Source: CAZKRL01 sp964555295
GTDB taxonomy: Bacteria > Bacteroidota > Bacteroidia > Flavobacteriales_D > Sanyastnellaceae
Length of the DNA stretch: 49,849 bases
NCBI GenBank assembly: GCA_964555295.1
Contig: CAZKRL010000018.1
Location: 1 to 49,849, forward strand
Direction of reading: 5' to 3'
A program made the position numbers and the translations under genes. Below, piece by piece: positions 27,201-33,935 of this stretch. Each line of letters opens with the position of its first letter. The first letter of the stretch is position 1. The notes under the pieces are model-generated. The model had not been told where the DNA came from and searched no databases. It worked only from the letters and a program-made list of their open reading frames with translations.

Positions 27201-28614
27201 CCGCTGATAATTCGAATGAGCTGACCGGACAAGATATACTCCTGTTGATCAAAGCATCACAACCATTTGCGGCGGTGGCGGTTATGAGATAATTCCCACA
27301 ACTTAAACTATCAAAAACATCACCACAACCAACGACCTCACCATTGAAAGTAATTGAAACGGGTGGATTTACACTGAGGCAATTCAATTCAATAGAACCC
27401 TCATAATTCAGGTAACACGTTTCATCAGAGACAATGTTGGCTTCCAAACCCACAGGATCATAACACGGTATTGAAAGTGCGCTAGTCGCCACACATCCAT
27501 CCTCTCCTGTTGCAGTTATGAAAACAGAATCGCAGGAGAGGCCATTCAAAGTATTCGCACTCAAAACCGTGGCGCCAGATAAAGAATCGTTTCCAATGAC
27601 AATTAACATAGAAAGGAGACCTGCTCCACCAGAGGCGGCATACTGTATGCTTCCCGCCTGAGCTCCAAAACACATAGAGTCGCTCAACACGGTAGCGTCT
27701 AACAGAGGATGAATACCATTACCATCTACCCCGGTTGAATCTATCGTAAGATTGATGGTGGTAATAACACTGTCACATCCAACAGAACTGAAAAGCGTAT
27801 CCTCATAGATTCCGGACTCGCTGTAAACTATTCCGCTGGGACCTGTATAACTGAGACATGCAATGGGTGAAAGACTATTCAACACCGCGGCAGGACATGA
27901 AGACACCCCGGTAATTTCAATATCATCAACTTGAAATGCTGGTTCCGCGGGGGTGCCGCCAAAAGCATCAAAAGTATTATTAAAGCGAAAAGCGAAGCGC
28001 AAAGTTGCCTGCCCGTCAAATACCCCTTGCTGAATTGTGAATTCTTGCCACGTCGGTTGATTGGAAAAGGTAATTGGAGAGGCATTCACCCAATTGTTAC
28101 CACCGTCTATACTGTAAAAGACCTCACCGAAATTCGTAGTTCCACCCTGACAAGCCCACCAAAAACTCAATGCAACTGAAGAATACCCTACGGTTGAAAT
28201 ATCGGTGGTCATTTTGGCGAAATTCGTTTCGTCCGGGTAACATAGAACCCCACCATCAGAAGGGGCAAAAGATGAGTTGAAGATTCCGCTGGCAATGACG
28301 TCGTTACTTGCAATGTGGAGGTATGCACTCGCCGGATTACCAGCAATACCGGTTGGTTGTGACGGTGAATCAGGAATGGTAAACGGCAAACCCAAGCAGG
28401 CGGTTCCGTTTCCGCCGACGTAGGCGTTATTGATGACCCAACTATTCACCGCATTGCCTGCTCCTAAATCTGTTGTATTCAAGGCGAATTGCGCTGAACT
28501 ACCAACGTTAAAGTCTTCAGAGAACAAAACTGTTTGTGAATAACCGGGGGTAGTCATTAGAGCAACAGAAGCCATCCAACAGATGGTTCTGAGCAAAAAA
28601 ATCTCGCGTTTCAA
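24292..28614 (-). CDS. Giant SprB-repeat T9SS type B cargo protein
   Basis: Secreted protein of about 1440 residues. No ATG fits. GTG 28662 opens the frame, but I prefer TTG 28614 because it yields a signal peptide (MKREIFLLRTICWMASVALM..., ending at GYSQ). A jelly-roll-like domain comes first (EDFNVGSS to about residue 250). Two sets of repeats follow: six or so cysteine-rich units of about 85 residues (CYxxxxGSIEL ... SLSCGEY ... GC), and then SprB repeats (DGSI ... GGTPPYNY ... LCAGNY ... NC). The C-terminal type B sorting domain is clear (ITPNGDGINDIWVLGG, YVHNRWGQLVYSSKGYSRPWDG, GDYYFSIEF). An adhesin or surface filament role is inferred from SprB. The PorP/SprF gene follows at once and probably serves this cargo. 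Confidence 0.88.
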   Translation of the reverse strand: MKREIFLLRTICWMASVALMTTPGYSQTVLFSEDFNVGSSAQFALNTTDLGAGNAVNSWVINNAYVGGNGTACLGLPFTIPDSPSQPTGIAGNPASAYLHIASNDVIASGIFNSSFAPSDGGVLCYPDETNFAKMTTDISTVGYSSVALSFWWACQGGTTNFGEVFYSIDGGNNWVNASPITFSNQPTWQEFTIQQGVFDGQATLRFAFRFNNTFDAFGGTPAEPAFQVDDIEITGVSSCPAAVLNSLSPIACLSYTGPSGIVYSESGIYEDTLFSSVGCDSVITTINLTIDSTGVDGNGIHPLLDATVLSDSMCFGAQAGSIQYAASGGAGLLSMLIVIGNDSLSGATVLSANTLNGLSCDSVFITATGEDGCVATSALSIPCYDPVGLEANIVSDETCYLNYEGSIELNCLSVNPPVSITFNGEVVGCGDVFDSLSCGNYLITATAANGCDALINRSISCPVSSFELSAVIASSITGTICPDSAAYLLINCPQNVVITEIQINDSIYPNCANGSLPLSCGQNLITVVEAGGCYRDTTIVVACFEMPQIVATELTSESCYLVSDGSIEVTCSGISPVSLLFNGQSISCNSIIDSLSCGEYVIEYTNAEGCVSSDVVTIACPPFFYDFTENLSFNGTPLCVESTDGDTLFFNPDATAIAQIRVDGNIVNLPVIEPLGCGEHIIEVTQVGGCYRDTIISIPCIEEAFVNLMKENDVYCYNDSTGAAALLCDETAFDSLEFDDAPAICGQTFEHLACGQYTAIGYYAGGCVASATIDISCPQEIVLALTSTDILCYGDDNGQINGTITGGNGAFYSEWRLNGNLVAAISESETLNINLTNLDGGDYGVFILDSVVTMSGNDSTCIVRDTLTVIEPDEYLFTRTILNATCYDYCDGSVEYVVSGGTSPFDISVFDTTGTPSNINALCAGVYSVEILDDNQCLLTDTVEITEPDSFQFTLSVDPVSCFGICDGLIDITDVSGSNGDYSYTIFPAAGSCGSCTGNATAFTDLCSSDYVVTIQDVAGCFVDVDANVSTPQQLELIVSKSNVTCFGLDNGWVALSYTGGTPPVTADTMNLLLPDTLFNLAPQLYDFVITDSSGCTALNSALISEPAILEIDTQAVNAVSCGNLCDGSIVYIPQGGTPPYNYFLAPDALQGAANGNIFNLCAGNYELFITDIQNCTDSIDFIVNTPTLLEVNSVIDAPTCTGMFDGSIQLLPVGGVPPLDLSLLNLEYDLFPVDSATYAINNLGEDSLVLLLTDAVNCRVYDTISVVPAIITDMILNLFSSPETCWGEMNGTATVAVTNGNLPIHYAWDDPNAQGTPTAVGLGSNQEFTVVVTDDIGCTLSGSVFVENTDSCLVITNAITPNGDGINDIWVLGGLEFFTDAMIYVHNRWGQLVYSSKGYSRPWDGTYLGRPLPIGDYYFSIEFTGDKERITGTLTIKY
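24560..27750 (-). repeat. Two families of cysteine-rich coding repeats
   Basis: On the coding strand the first set (about 27750-26270) encodes units with the pattern CY-x-GSIEL-x-C ... SLSCG-x-Y ... GC ... IPC. The second (about 26270-24560) encodes SprB repeats with C-x-G-x-C-DGSI ... GG-x-PPY ... LCAGNY-x-V ... D-x-x-NC. Each unit has several cysteines that probably pair within the repeat. Unit boundaries are approximate because the copies have diverged. Confidence 0.7.
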
Positions 28615-28778
28615 ATAATTAATTATTGATGTCAATTGATTCGAATTATTATATATCAACACCGCGAATATAGTGATATGGATGTTTGTGTCTGTATTGT
28701 CAAAACGAAAGATATATCCTCCAGATATTTGGTTGCATCAAATTTGATTTTATGCAGAAGAGCAGCGCCACGAGAGCC

Positions 28779-29408
28779 CTAACTTTTCACACAATGCACC
28801 ACTGATTTACTTTCAAAAAACGTTTCAGAAAACCAGTCGCGAATGGCAAAAACCATGCAGTTGCGACCAAACGGGCGGATTTCTTCAGAAAGATCGCCAC
28901 CTTTCAGTGCAATGATACCGTTGGGTATTGTATTCACATGCTTCTGGCTAATCGTCTTACTAACGTACCCAGATAATACAGGAAGAGTGGCAACCGCACG
29001 GGTGACCACAAAATCGAATGGTTTCTTGATATTTTCTGCCCTATCACAAAGCGCGTTCACATTCTGTAACTGCAGATTCTCTTGAATCAGGTTGACGGCA
29101 GAAATTTTTTTTCGGATGGAATCCACCAGAACAAACTCCACGTCGGGGAACATGATCGCCAAAGGGATTCCGGGAAATCCTCCACCCGTGCCCAAATCCA
29201 TGATTCTGGTGCCGGATACAAATGAAGAATACTTGGCAATAGCTAAGCTATGCAGCACGTGACGCTCGTAAAAACCCTCCATGTCTTTCCGAGAGATCAA
29301 ATTGACTTGGGCATTTATCTCAGCGAATACGATTCCGAGCTGAATGAATTGCTCACGCTGTTTTTCCGACAAATGCGGGAAATATTTCCAGAGTATTTCG
29401 GGATTCAA
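28779..29408 (-). CDS. rsmG: 16S rRNA (guanine(527)-N7)-methyltransferase RsmG
   Basis: Cytoplasmic S-adenosylmethionine-dependent methylation of G527 (E. coli numbering) in 16S rRNA. The 209 residues match RsmG/GidB. N-terminal helices carry NLISRKDMEGFYERHVLHSL, then comes the SAM-binding motif IMDLGTGGGFPGIPLAIM, followed by VLVDSIRKKISAV and VTRAVA. The start codon is TTG (MNPEILWKYFPHL...), because the next methionine is too far inside the family's conserved region. TTG overlaps the stop of the sigma-factor gene as TTGA, which implies coupling. Confidence 0.93.
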   Translation of the reverse strand: MNPEILWKYFPHLSEKQREQFIQLGIVFAEINAQVNLISRKDMEGFYERHVLHSLAIAKYSSFVSGTRIMDLGTGGGFPGIPLAIMFPDVEFVLVDSIRKKISAVNLIQENLQLQNVNALCDRAENIKKPFDFVVTRAVATLPVLSGYVSKTISQKHVNTIPNGIIALKGGDLSEEIRPFGRNCMVFAIRDWFSETFFESKSVVHCVKS

Positions 29409-30013
29409 TAATTGTCTTTTTTGTCTTGCATCATTTGCATAAGCAGATCGCGCGCTCGAAATAGTTGGGCTTTGACAGTGCCAAGGGGCAATGATTGCAG
29501 TTCGGCAATTTCTTCGTACGACTTCTCTTCAAAATACCGCAGCTCTACCAATCGCTTGTAGCGTGGCTTCAGCTTATCGACAATCTCGCGCATTTTTTGA
29601 ACGCGTTCGTCCTTTTCAAGGTGATCTGATGGATCACCCACATTGTCGGCAATATTGATCTCGCTCCTGCTGCCGTCATCATTTTGAAATCCGCGATCAA
29701 TAGAAACCGCCTTCAATCTTTTTCTCCTTATAAAATCGATAGCATTGTTGGAAGCGATTTTGAACAGCCAGGTTGAAAATGCGAAATCAGGAGTGTAGGT
29801 AGGAAGTTTTCTGAATGCCTTAGCAAAAGCTTCGATAGTGAGATCATCTGCATCATCTTGATTGTCTACCATCTTCAGCATGGTGTAATAGAGTGAGTCG
29901 CGATAACGATTCATGAGCTCGGCATACGCTTTTTGATCCGACGAGCTGAGAGCTCGCTGAATCAGACTGAGATCATACTGCGCCTTTGACGACAGATTTT
30001 CGTTTACTTCCAT
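29405..30013 (-). CDS. RNA polymerase sigma-70 family (ECF-type) factor
   Basis: Sigma factor of 202 residues with region 2 (about 20-95: DLTIEAFAKAFRKLPTY and STWLFKIASNNAIDFIRRKR, the latter binding the -10 region) and region 4 (about 140-195: LKPRYKRLVELRYFEEKSYEEIAE and LPLGTVKAQLFRARDLL, a helix-turn-helix for the -35). No anti-sigma gene is adjacent, which is unusual for many ECF groups but common for housekeeping-like Bacteroidota ECF factors. It overlaps the glycosyltransferase gene by ten bases and rsmG by four. The regulon is unknown. Confidence 0.9.
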   Translation of the reverse strand: MEVNENLSSKAQYDLSLIQRALSSSDQKAYAELMNRYRDSLYYTMLKMVDNQDDADDLTIEAFAKAFRKLPTYTPDFAFSTWLFKIASNNAIDFIRRKRLKAVSIDRGFQNDDGSRSEINIADNVGDPSDHLEKDERVQKMREIVDKLKPRYKRLVELRYFEEKSYEEIAELQSLPLGTVKAQLFRARDLLMQMMQDKKDNY

Positions 30014-31137
30014 TTCTGTGGCTTTTGTACCAGATTCACAAAATACAAGGAGATATTGGTCAAATGTAGTTGTAATTCCAGCAAGGGAAATAGCGCAATC
30101 AAATCCGTTCTCGTTTTGAACTCCGTTCTCGTCTTGCTAAGATTGTAAAGGCATACGAGATATCTGGATACCGCCAAGCCAACAATTATCGGCCAAAGAC
30201 TCGATGAAAAAAATAAGGCGGTCCATGCAAACAAAAGCATCCAATAACTTAATGGCCATAGCATGAGAGATATCTTATTGGATAATCGATATCGTGATGA
30301 TGTTTCAATGTGTCGTCGCTTCTGTAAAAACCAAGCCGAGAAACTTTCTTTAGGCAATGAGTGTGTTTGACTAGCGTGCGTTAACACGACCTGCATTTTC
30401 GTTTTTCCAGCCACCTCATTGATGAACAAATCATCATCTCCGCCGATGATGTGATAATGTGATTTGAATCCGCCGATTCTAAAGAACAACTCTCTGTCGT
30501 AACAGAGATTCCTCCCAACGCCCATATAGGGTTTCCCTGCGAGTGCTGCACCGCAATAATGCATCGCGCTTTGGAGGGTATCGAATCGTATCAATTTATT
30601 GAGCCATCCCTCCCTGTAATCATATTGAGAAACCCCTAATACTATTTTACTTCCCTCTGAAATGGGCTGCGACATCCCATTCACCCAATGTTCCGAACAG
30701 GGCAGACAATCTGCATCGGTGAGTAATACAACGTCGTGCTTGGCCGCCTTGATCCCCAGAGTAAGAGCAAATTTCTTTCCTTGCATTTGCTGCTTCTCTT
30801 CGTCGATGTGAATGACCTTGAGTGCAGGGTATTGTTGCGCATATGCTTTGAGAACATCTGCGGTATCATCCCAACTGGAGTCATTTACTACAATCACTTC
30901 ATACTCCGGGTGAATTTGGGAGAGCCATGCCGGCAAATTTCTCAGTAGATTCTCAGATTCATTTCGGGCACAGACAATCACAGAAGTGGGCTTTGTTTCT
31001 CCCTTACCGGAAACAACATCTCTGATCGCACGCATATGATAATTCAGCGCGAAATACAATTGCACTAACCAGCCTAAGCCACTAATGACAACAATCGCTG
31101 CAGCAATCTGCTCTGAGTAAAGAGTCCACGAATCCAC
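30004..31137 (-). CDS. Membrane-associated family 2 glycosyltransferase
   Basis: Inverting GT-A fold enzyme with an N-terminal membrane helix (about 10-32) and two or more C-terminal helices (about 285-330). The nucleotide-sugar site shows VIVCARNESENLLRNLPAWL, VIVVNDSSWDDT and the metal-binding LLTDADCLP. IIGGDDDLFINEVAGK and a QKRRH stretch (the QxxRW-like motif of processive GT2 members) are present. The 377 residues start at GTG 31137. The product may be a glycan or lipid-linked sugar; the sequence does not tell which. It leads a three-gene overlapping operon with sigma and rsmG. Confidence 0.88.
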   Translation of the reverse strand: MDSWTLYSEQIAAAIVVISGLGWLVQLYFALNYHMRAIRDVVSGKGETKPTSVIVCARNESENLLRNLPAWLSQIHPEYEVIVVNDSSWDDTADVLKAYAQQYPALKVIHIDEEKQQMQGKKFALTLGIKAAKHDVVLLTDADCLPCSEHWVNGMSQPISEGSKIVLGVSQYDYREGWLNKLIRFDTLQSAMHYCGAALAGKPYMGVGRNLCYDRELFFRIGGFKSHYHIIGGDDDLFINEVAGKTKMQVVLTHASQTHSLPKESFSAWFLQKRRHIETSSRYRLSNKISLMLWPLSYWMLLFAWTALFFSSSLWPIIVGLAVSRYLVCLYNLSKTRTEFKTRTDLIALFPLLELQLHLTNISLYFVNLVQKPQKWK

Positions 31138-31141
31138 GAGC

Positions 31142-31149
31142 GCAAGTTA
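31142..31149 (-). promoter_or_regulatory. Candidate -7 box for glycosyltransferase operon
   Basis: Minus-strand TAACTTGC followed by GC lies four bases before the GTG at 31137. The same string precedes the TonB receptor gene at 36174-36181. It is one base shorter than TAnnTTTG-C. Confidence 0.32.
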
Positions 31150-31227
31150 TTCTCACCACGTGGAATACAACACCCACAAATGCAAGGTCAATGAGCGTTT
31201 TATTCACATGGTTTTGCGCAATAAATA

Positions 31228-33486
31228 TCAGCGAACAATAATAAGCTTCTCATTAACTACACGGCCATCCATAAAGATTACTTGTACGATATAATTGCCT
31301 GGGGCAACTCCATCGATAGCTAATAGATGGTCCGGTGCTAATCGCGGTGTAAGAATTCTCCGTCCGCCTAAATCAGTAATATGAACCTCGCGAATGGGAA
31401 TAAATGAATTCAGTTGTATTAAGTTTTGCGCCGGGTTAGGGAATAATTTGAACATCTCAGTAGTTTCCCAATCCTGAATTTGAATAGGAATCTCTACGCA
31501 GAATTCAGAGCTGTCTGAAAAAGAAAATTCACCGCCGCTGACTAAAGTGTTTTGACCAGAGCCCGTAACGGAATATTCACCGTCACCTGTAAAAAAACCA
31601 CAACAAATTCCATCACCGTAACTATCGTTCATCACAAAAGTGTAGCAGCCATATGGCACACAATAGGACTCGGAAAGTGTACTTCCACCGGCTTCAGAAC
31701 CAAACGGACCAGCAGTCAAAAAAACATCACCATTACTATCTAACAACTCCCAGCTTGTCTCCTCCGGATAATTATCAAACAAAATCGATACATTCAACAA
31801 AGTGGTTGGTGTAGTAATCGCATTGAAGGTAAATGAAGTGCTATTATTGACTGCGTTCTCATCGGTGGCATAAACCAATGACACAGTAAGGGTATTACTA
31901 CCATTCACCGCTGTCATAACCGGCAACTGAATCGTCTCTGATTGATTCTGAGCCAAAGAGCCTGTCCAGTTAATGACAGTCTCAGATCCATTATTCAATT
32001 GATAATGAATTTCACAAGCCGTCAAGGTTTCAGTGCCATTATTTGTAAGATTGAAGGTCCCCTGAAAGGTATCACCACAAATATTGTCTTCAATACCGCT
32101 GATAGCGCCCACGCCGGCATCGTTTGTATATACCACTGCGCCTTCTGGCCAGCCGTCGAGTACCAATTGACCAGTACCTGCGGGATCGAGCCAGTCAATC
32201 AACCTCGTAGGTGCTGAGTTTCCCGTATTCCAGCTTACTCCGAAACGGCCGTAAAAATCATACTGTCCATTGCCCTGCGCGCCGCTGCAGGCACTGGCTC
32301 CACCAAAGAGCTGACCGATGATGCGGTGGTCTTGATTGAACAATGGCGATCCACTCGAGCCCGGCTCTGTAACCCCCAATTCCCAGGTATCAATCCACCA
32401 AACTGCTGCACCGTTGCCTGTGCTGAAATAGGGCGCATCGTCTTCGAAAGAAATCTTTTTGATATCGCCTGAAGGATGATGAATGCAAACAGCCGATGTA
32501 GATGCTGCCTCATCATCTGTAGCGTCCCAGCCCGCGTATTGCACATTGTATGAAGCTGGTGGCGTATCGTTGAGCAACAACAGTGCAAAATCACTGCCTG
32601 CATTATTGGCCACGAGATCCGCTCCGGAAATCAAATCTGTTGTTGGTCCATTACTGCCGTTACAACCAGCGCTTTCATGATTGAAATAAAATACCCAATT
32701 GCCAGTATTTGAGCCCTGCGTGCAGTGATTTGCTGTGAGGAAATAGGGTGTGCCGTCATTGGCTGTATTGTTTACCATCGCTCCGGTACATACACCTGAA
32801 CCGCCTTGAGTGATGATAGCAACTGAACGTTTCTCTACCTGCCAATCAGCGCCTTCGGGACAATTTACATTGACCTCACACGCGCCCGAGCTACCAAATG
32901 GCCCGCGCAGAGCATCTTGAACGAAGGAACTTTTCGCGAATGGTCGATAGCCATGCACTATCTCTCCAATTACAAGTGCGGGCTGTTCTGCCAGTGTTGT
33001 TGGGGCGCTGTATTCGATGATAATTCTTTCGCCTTGAATCAAACCACAAGCAAGTCGACCGTGTGATTTGTTGTTGCGATGGTCGAAACTGCCCAGAAAC
33101 TCTCGTCCGTCAGGCGATGAAATGAAGAGTTGTGATCCCTTGGGAAGCTTAAAAGAATCAAAGCGCAGTGAAATTGCCAAGGCGCCCGGACATTCGATTG
33201 CCAAATGACAAAATCTTGTGCCATTATGATCCGACCAGGTGCCTGCAGTTGTCATATCAACGGCAACAGCATGCTCATAGCCAAAACGGTAAGGCAAGTC
33301 TTTGTATTGATCTGTGATCATATCAGCTGCTCTCAACTCTTCTAAAGGAATGGCCGGAGTAACTATTTCATTGACTGCAGCAATCCATTGTGGCTCGTCG
33401 GCGAATGAGGGACGACCACCATGACTGATTTGTGACTGAGATTCAAATGCTGCGATTACAGCTGCGATAAGTATAAATTTTTTCAT
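31228..33486 (-). CDS. Secreted lysyl-endopeptidase-like serine protease, T9SS type A
   Basis: Extracellular trypsin-fold serine endopeptidase of 752 residues. Signal peptide MKKFILIAAVIAAFESQSQ; an N-terminal propeptide-like region to about residue 200; then the S1 protease domain. The triad is His 254 (FLTANHC), Asp 299 (GSDFALL) and Ser 378 (EPGSSGSPLF), matching Achromobacter lysyl endopeptidase (Lys-C). The cysteine-rich CEVNVNCPEG segment also fits that family. Beta-sandwich and cysteine-rich modules follow. The C-terminal 70 residues (LFPNPAQNLIQL ... KLIIVR) are a type A T9SS sorting domain. It is the last gene of an operon with a lipoprotein (3-base gap) and an S9 peptidase; lysine specificity is an inference. 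Confidence 0.9.
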   Translation of the reverse strand: MKKFILIAAVIAAFESQSQISHGGRPSFADEPQWIAAVNEIVTPAIPLEELRAADMITDQYKDLPYRFGYEHAVAVDMTTAGTWSDHNGTRFCHLAIECPGALAISLRFDSFKLPKGSQLFISSPDGREFLGSFDHRNNKSHGRLACGLIQGERIIIEYSAPTTLAEQPALVIGEIVHGYRPFAKSSFVQDALRGPFGSSGACEVNVNCPEGADWQVEKRSVAIITQGGSGVCTGAMVNNTANDGTPYFLTANHCTQGSNTGNWVFYFNHESAGCNGSNGPTTDLISGADLVANNAGSDFALLLLNDTPPASYNVQYAGWDATDDEAASTSAVCIHHPSGDIKKISFEDDAPYFSTGNGAAVWWIDTWELGVTEPGSSGSPLFNQDHRIIGQLFGGASACSGAQGNGQYDFYGRFGVSWNTGNSAPTRLIDWLDPAGTGQLVLDGWPEGAVVYTNDAGVGAISGIEDNICGDTFQGTFNLTNNGTETLTACEIHYQLNNGSETVINWTGSLAQNQSETIQLPVMTAVNGSNTLTVSLVYATDENAVNNSTSFTFNAITTPTTLLNVSILFDNYPEETSWELLDSNGDVFLTAGPFGSEAGGSTLSESYCVPYGCYTFVMNDSYGDGICCGFFTGDGEYSVTGSGQNTLVSGGEFSFSDSSEFCVEIPIQIQDWETTEMFKLFPNPAQNLIQLNSFIPIREVHITDLGGRRILTPRLAPDHLLAIDGVAPGNYIVQVIFMDGRVVNEKLIIVR

Positions 33487-33489
33487 GTA

Positions 33490-33933
33490 CTAATAATTGT
33501 ATTCCAAAGGTTGGTTGTTGTTCTCGTTTAGTATCAGCCGCACACGAGACTTTCCGCCGTATTGCGCGCTATTAATGATAAATGACAATTTCTCACGAAT
33601 TACTTCTCTGCATCCGTCGCCTCCATCCTGATGAATCAGGTAAAGATTGAGTTTTGGTGGCATGCTTTTCATCCAAAGCCCTTTAGACTTCAGCTCAAAA
33701 GAGTGGGTTGCGCAACCCCCAGAATATTCAACATCCATCCACAAAGTATCACCTGAAATGGAAGATTGAAGAATCTGAAAATTCGTTTTCAAAGTAGTGC
33801 GATCAAATGAGGTATCGATTTTTAATACACCTGTAACCGCCTTTTCCTTGGTGTTGGATATGGTCTTTTGACCCGATGAGCAAGAGGCCAATGCCAAGGA
33901 TACAAGTGCTGAATAGAAAAGCCGTTTCAACAT
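33490..33933 (-). CDS. Lipoprotein of unknown function
   Basis: Short lipoprotein of 147 residues (ATG 33933; the GTG two codons upstream overlaps the S9 stop as GTGA). Lipobox LASC puts the modified cysteine at residue 18 from the ATG start. The rest looks like a small beta-sandwich with the segments MDVEYSGGCATHSFELK and HQDGGDGC; these may pair cysteines. I do not recognise the family. It lies between an S9 peptidase and a secreted serine protease; an inhibitor, chaperone or unrelated periplasmic role are all possible. Its anchoring side (inner or outer membrane) cannot be read from the sequence. Confidence 0.72.
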   Translation of the reverse strand: MLKRLFYSALVSLALASCSSGQKTISNTKEKAVTGVLKIDTSFDRTTLKTNFQILQSSISGDTLWMDVEYSGGCATHSFELKSKGLWMKSMPPKLNLYLIHQDGGDGCREVIREKLSFIINSAQYGGKSRVRLILNENNNQPLEYNY

Positions 33934-33935
33934 GC

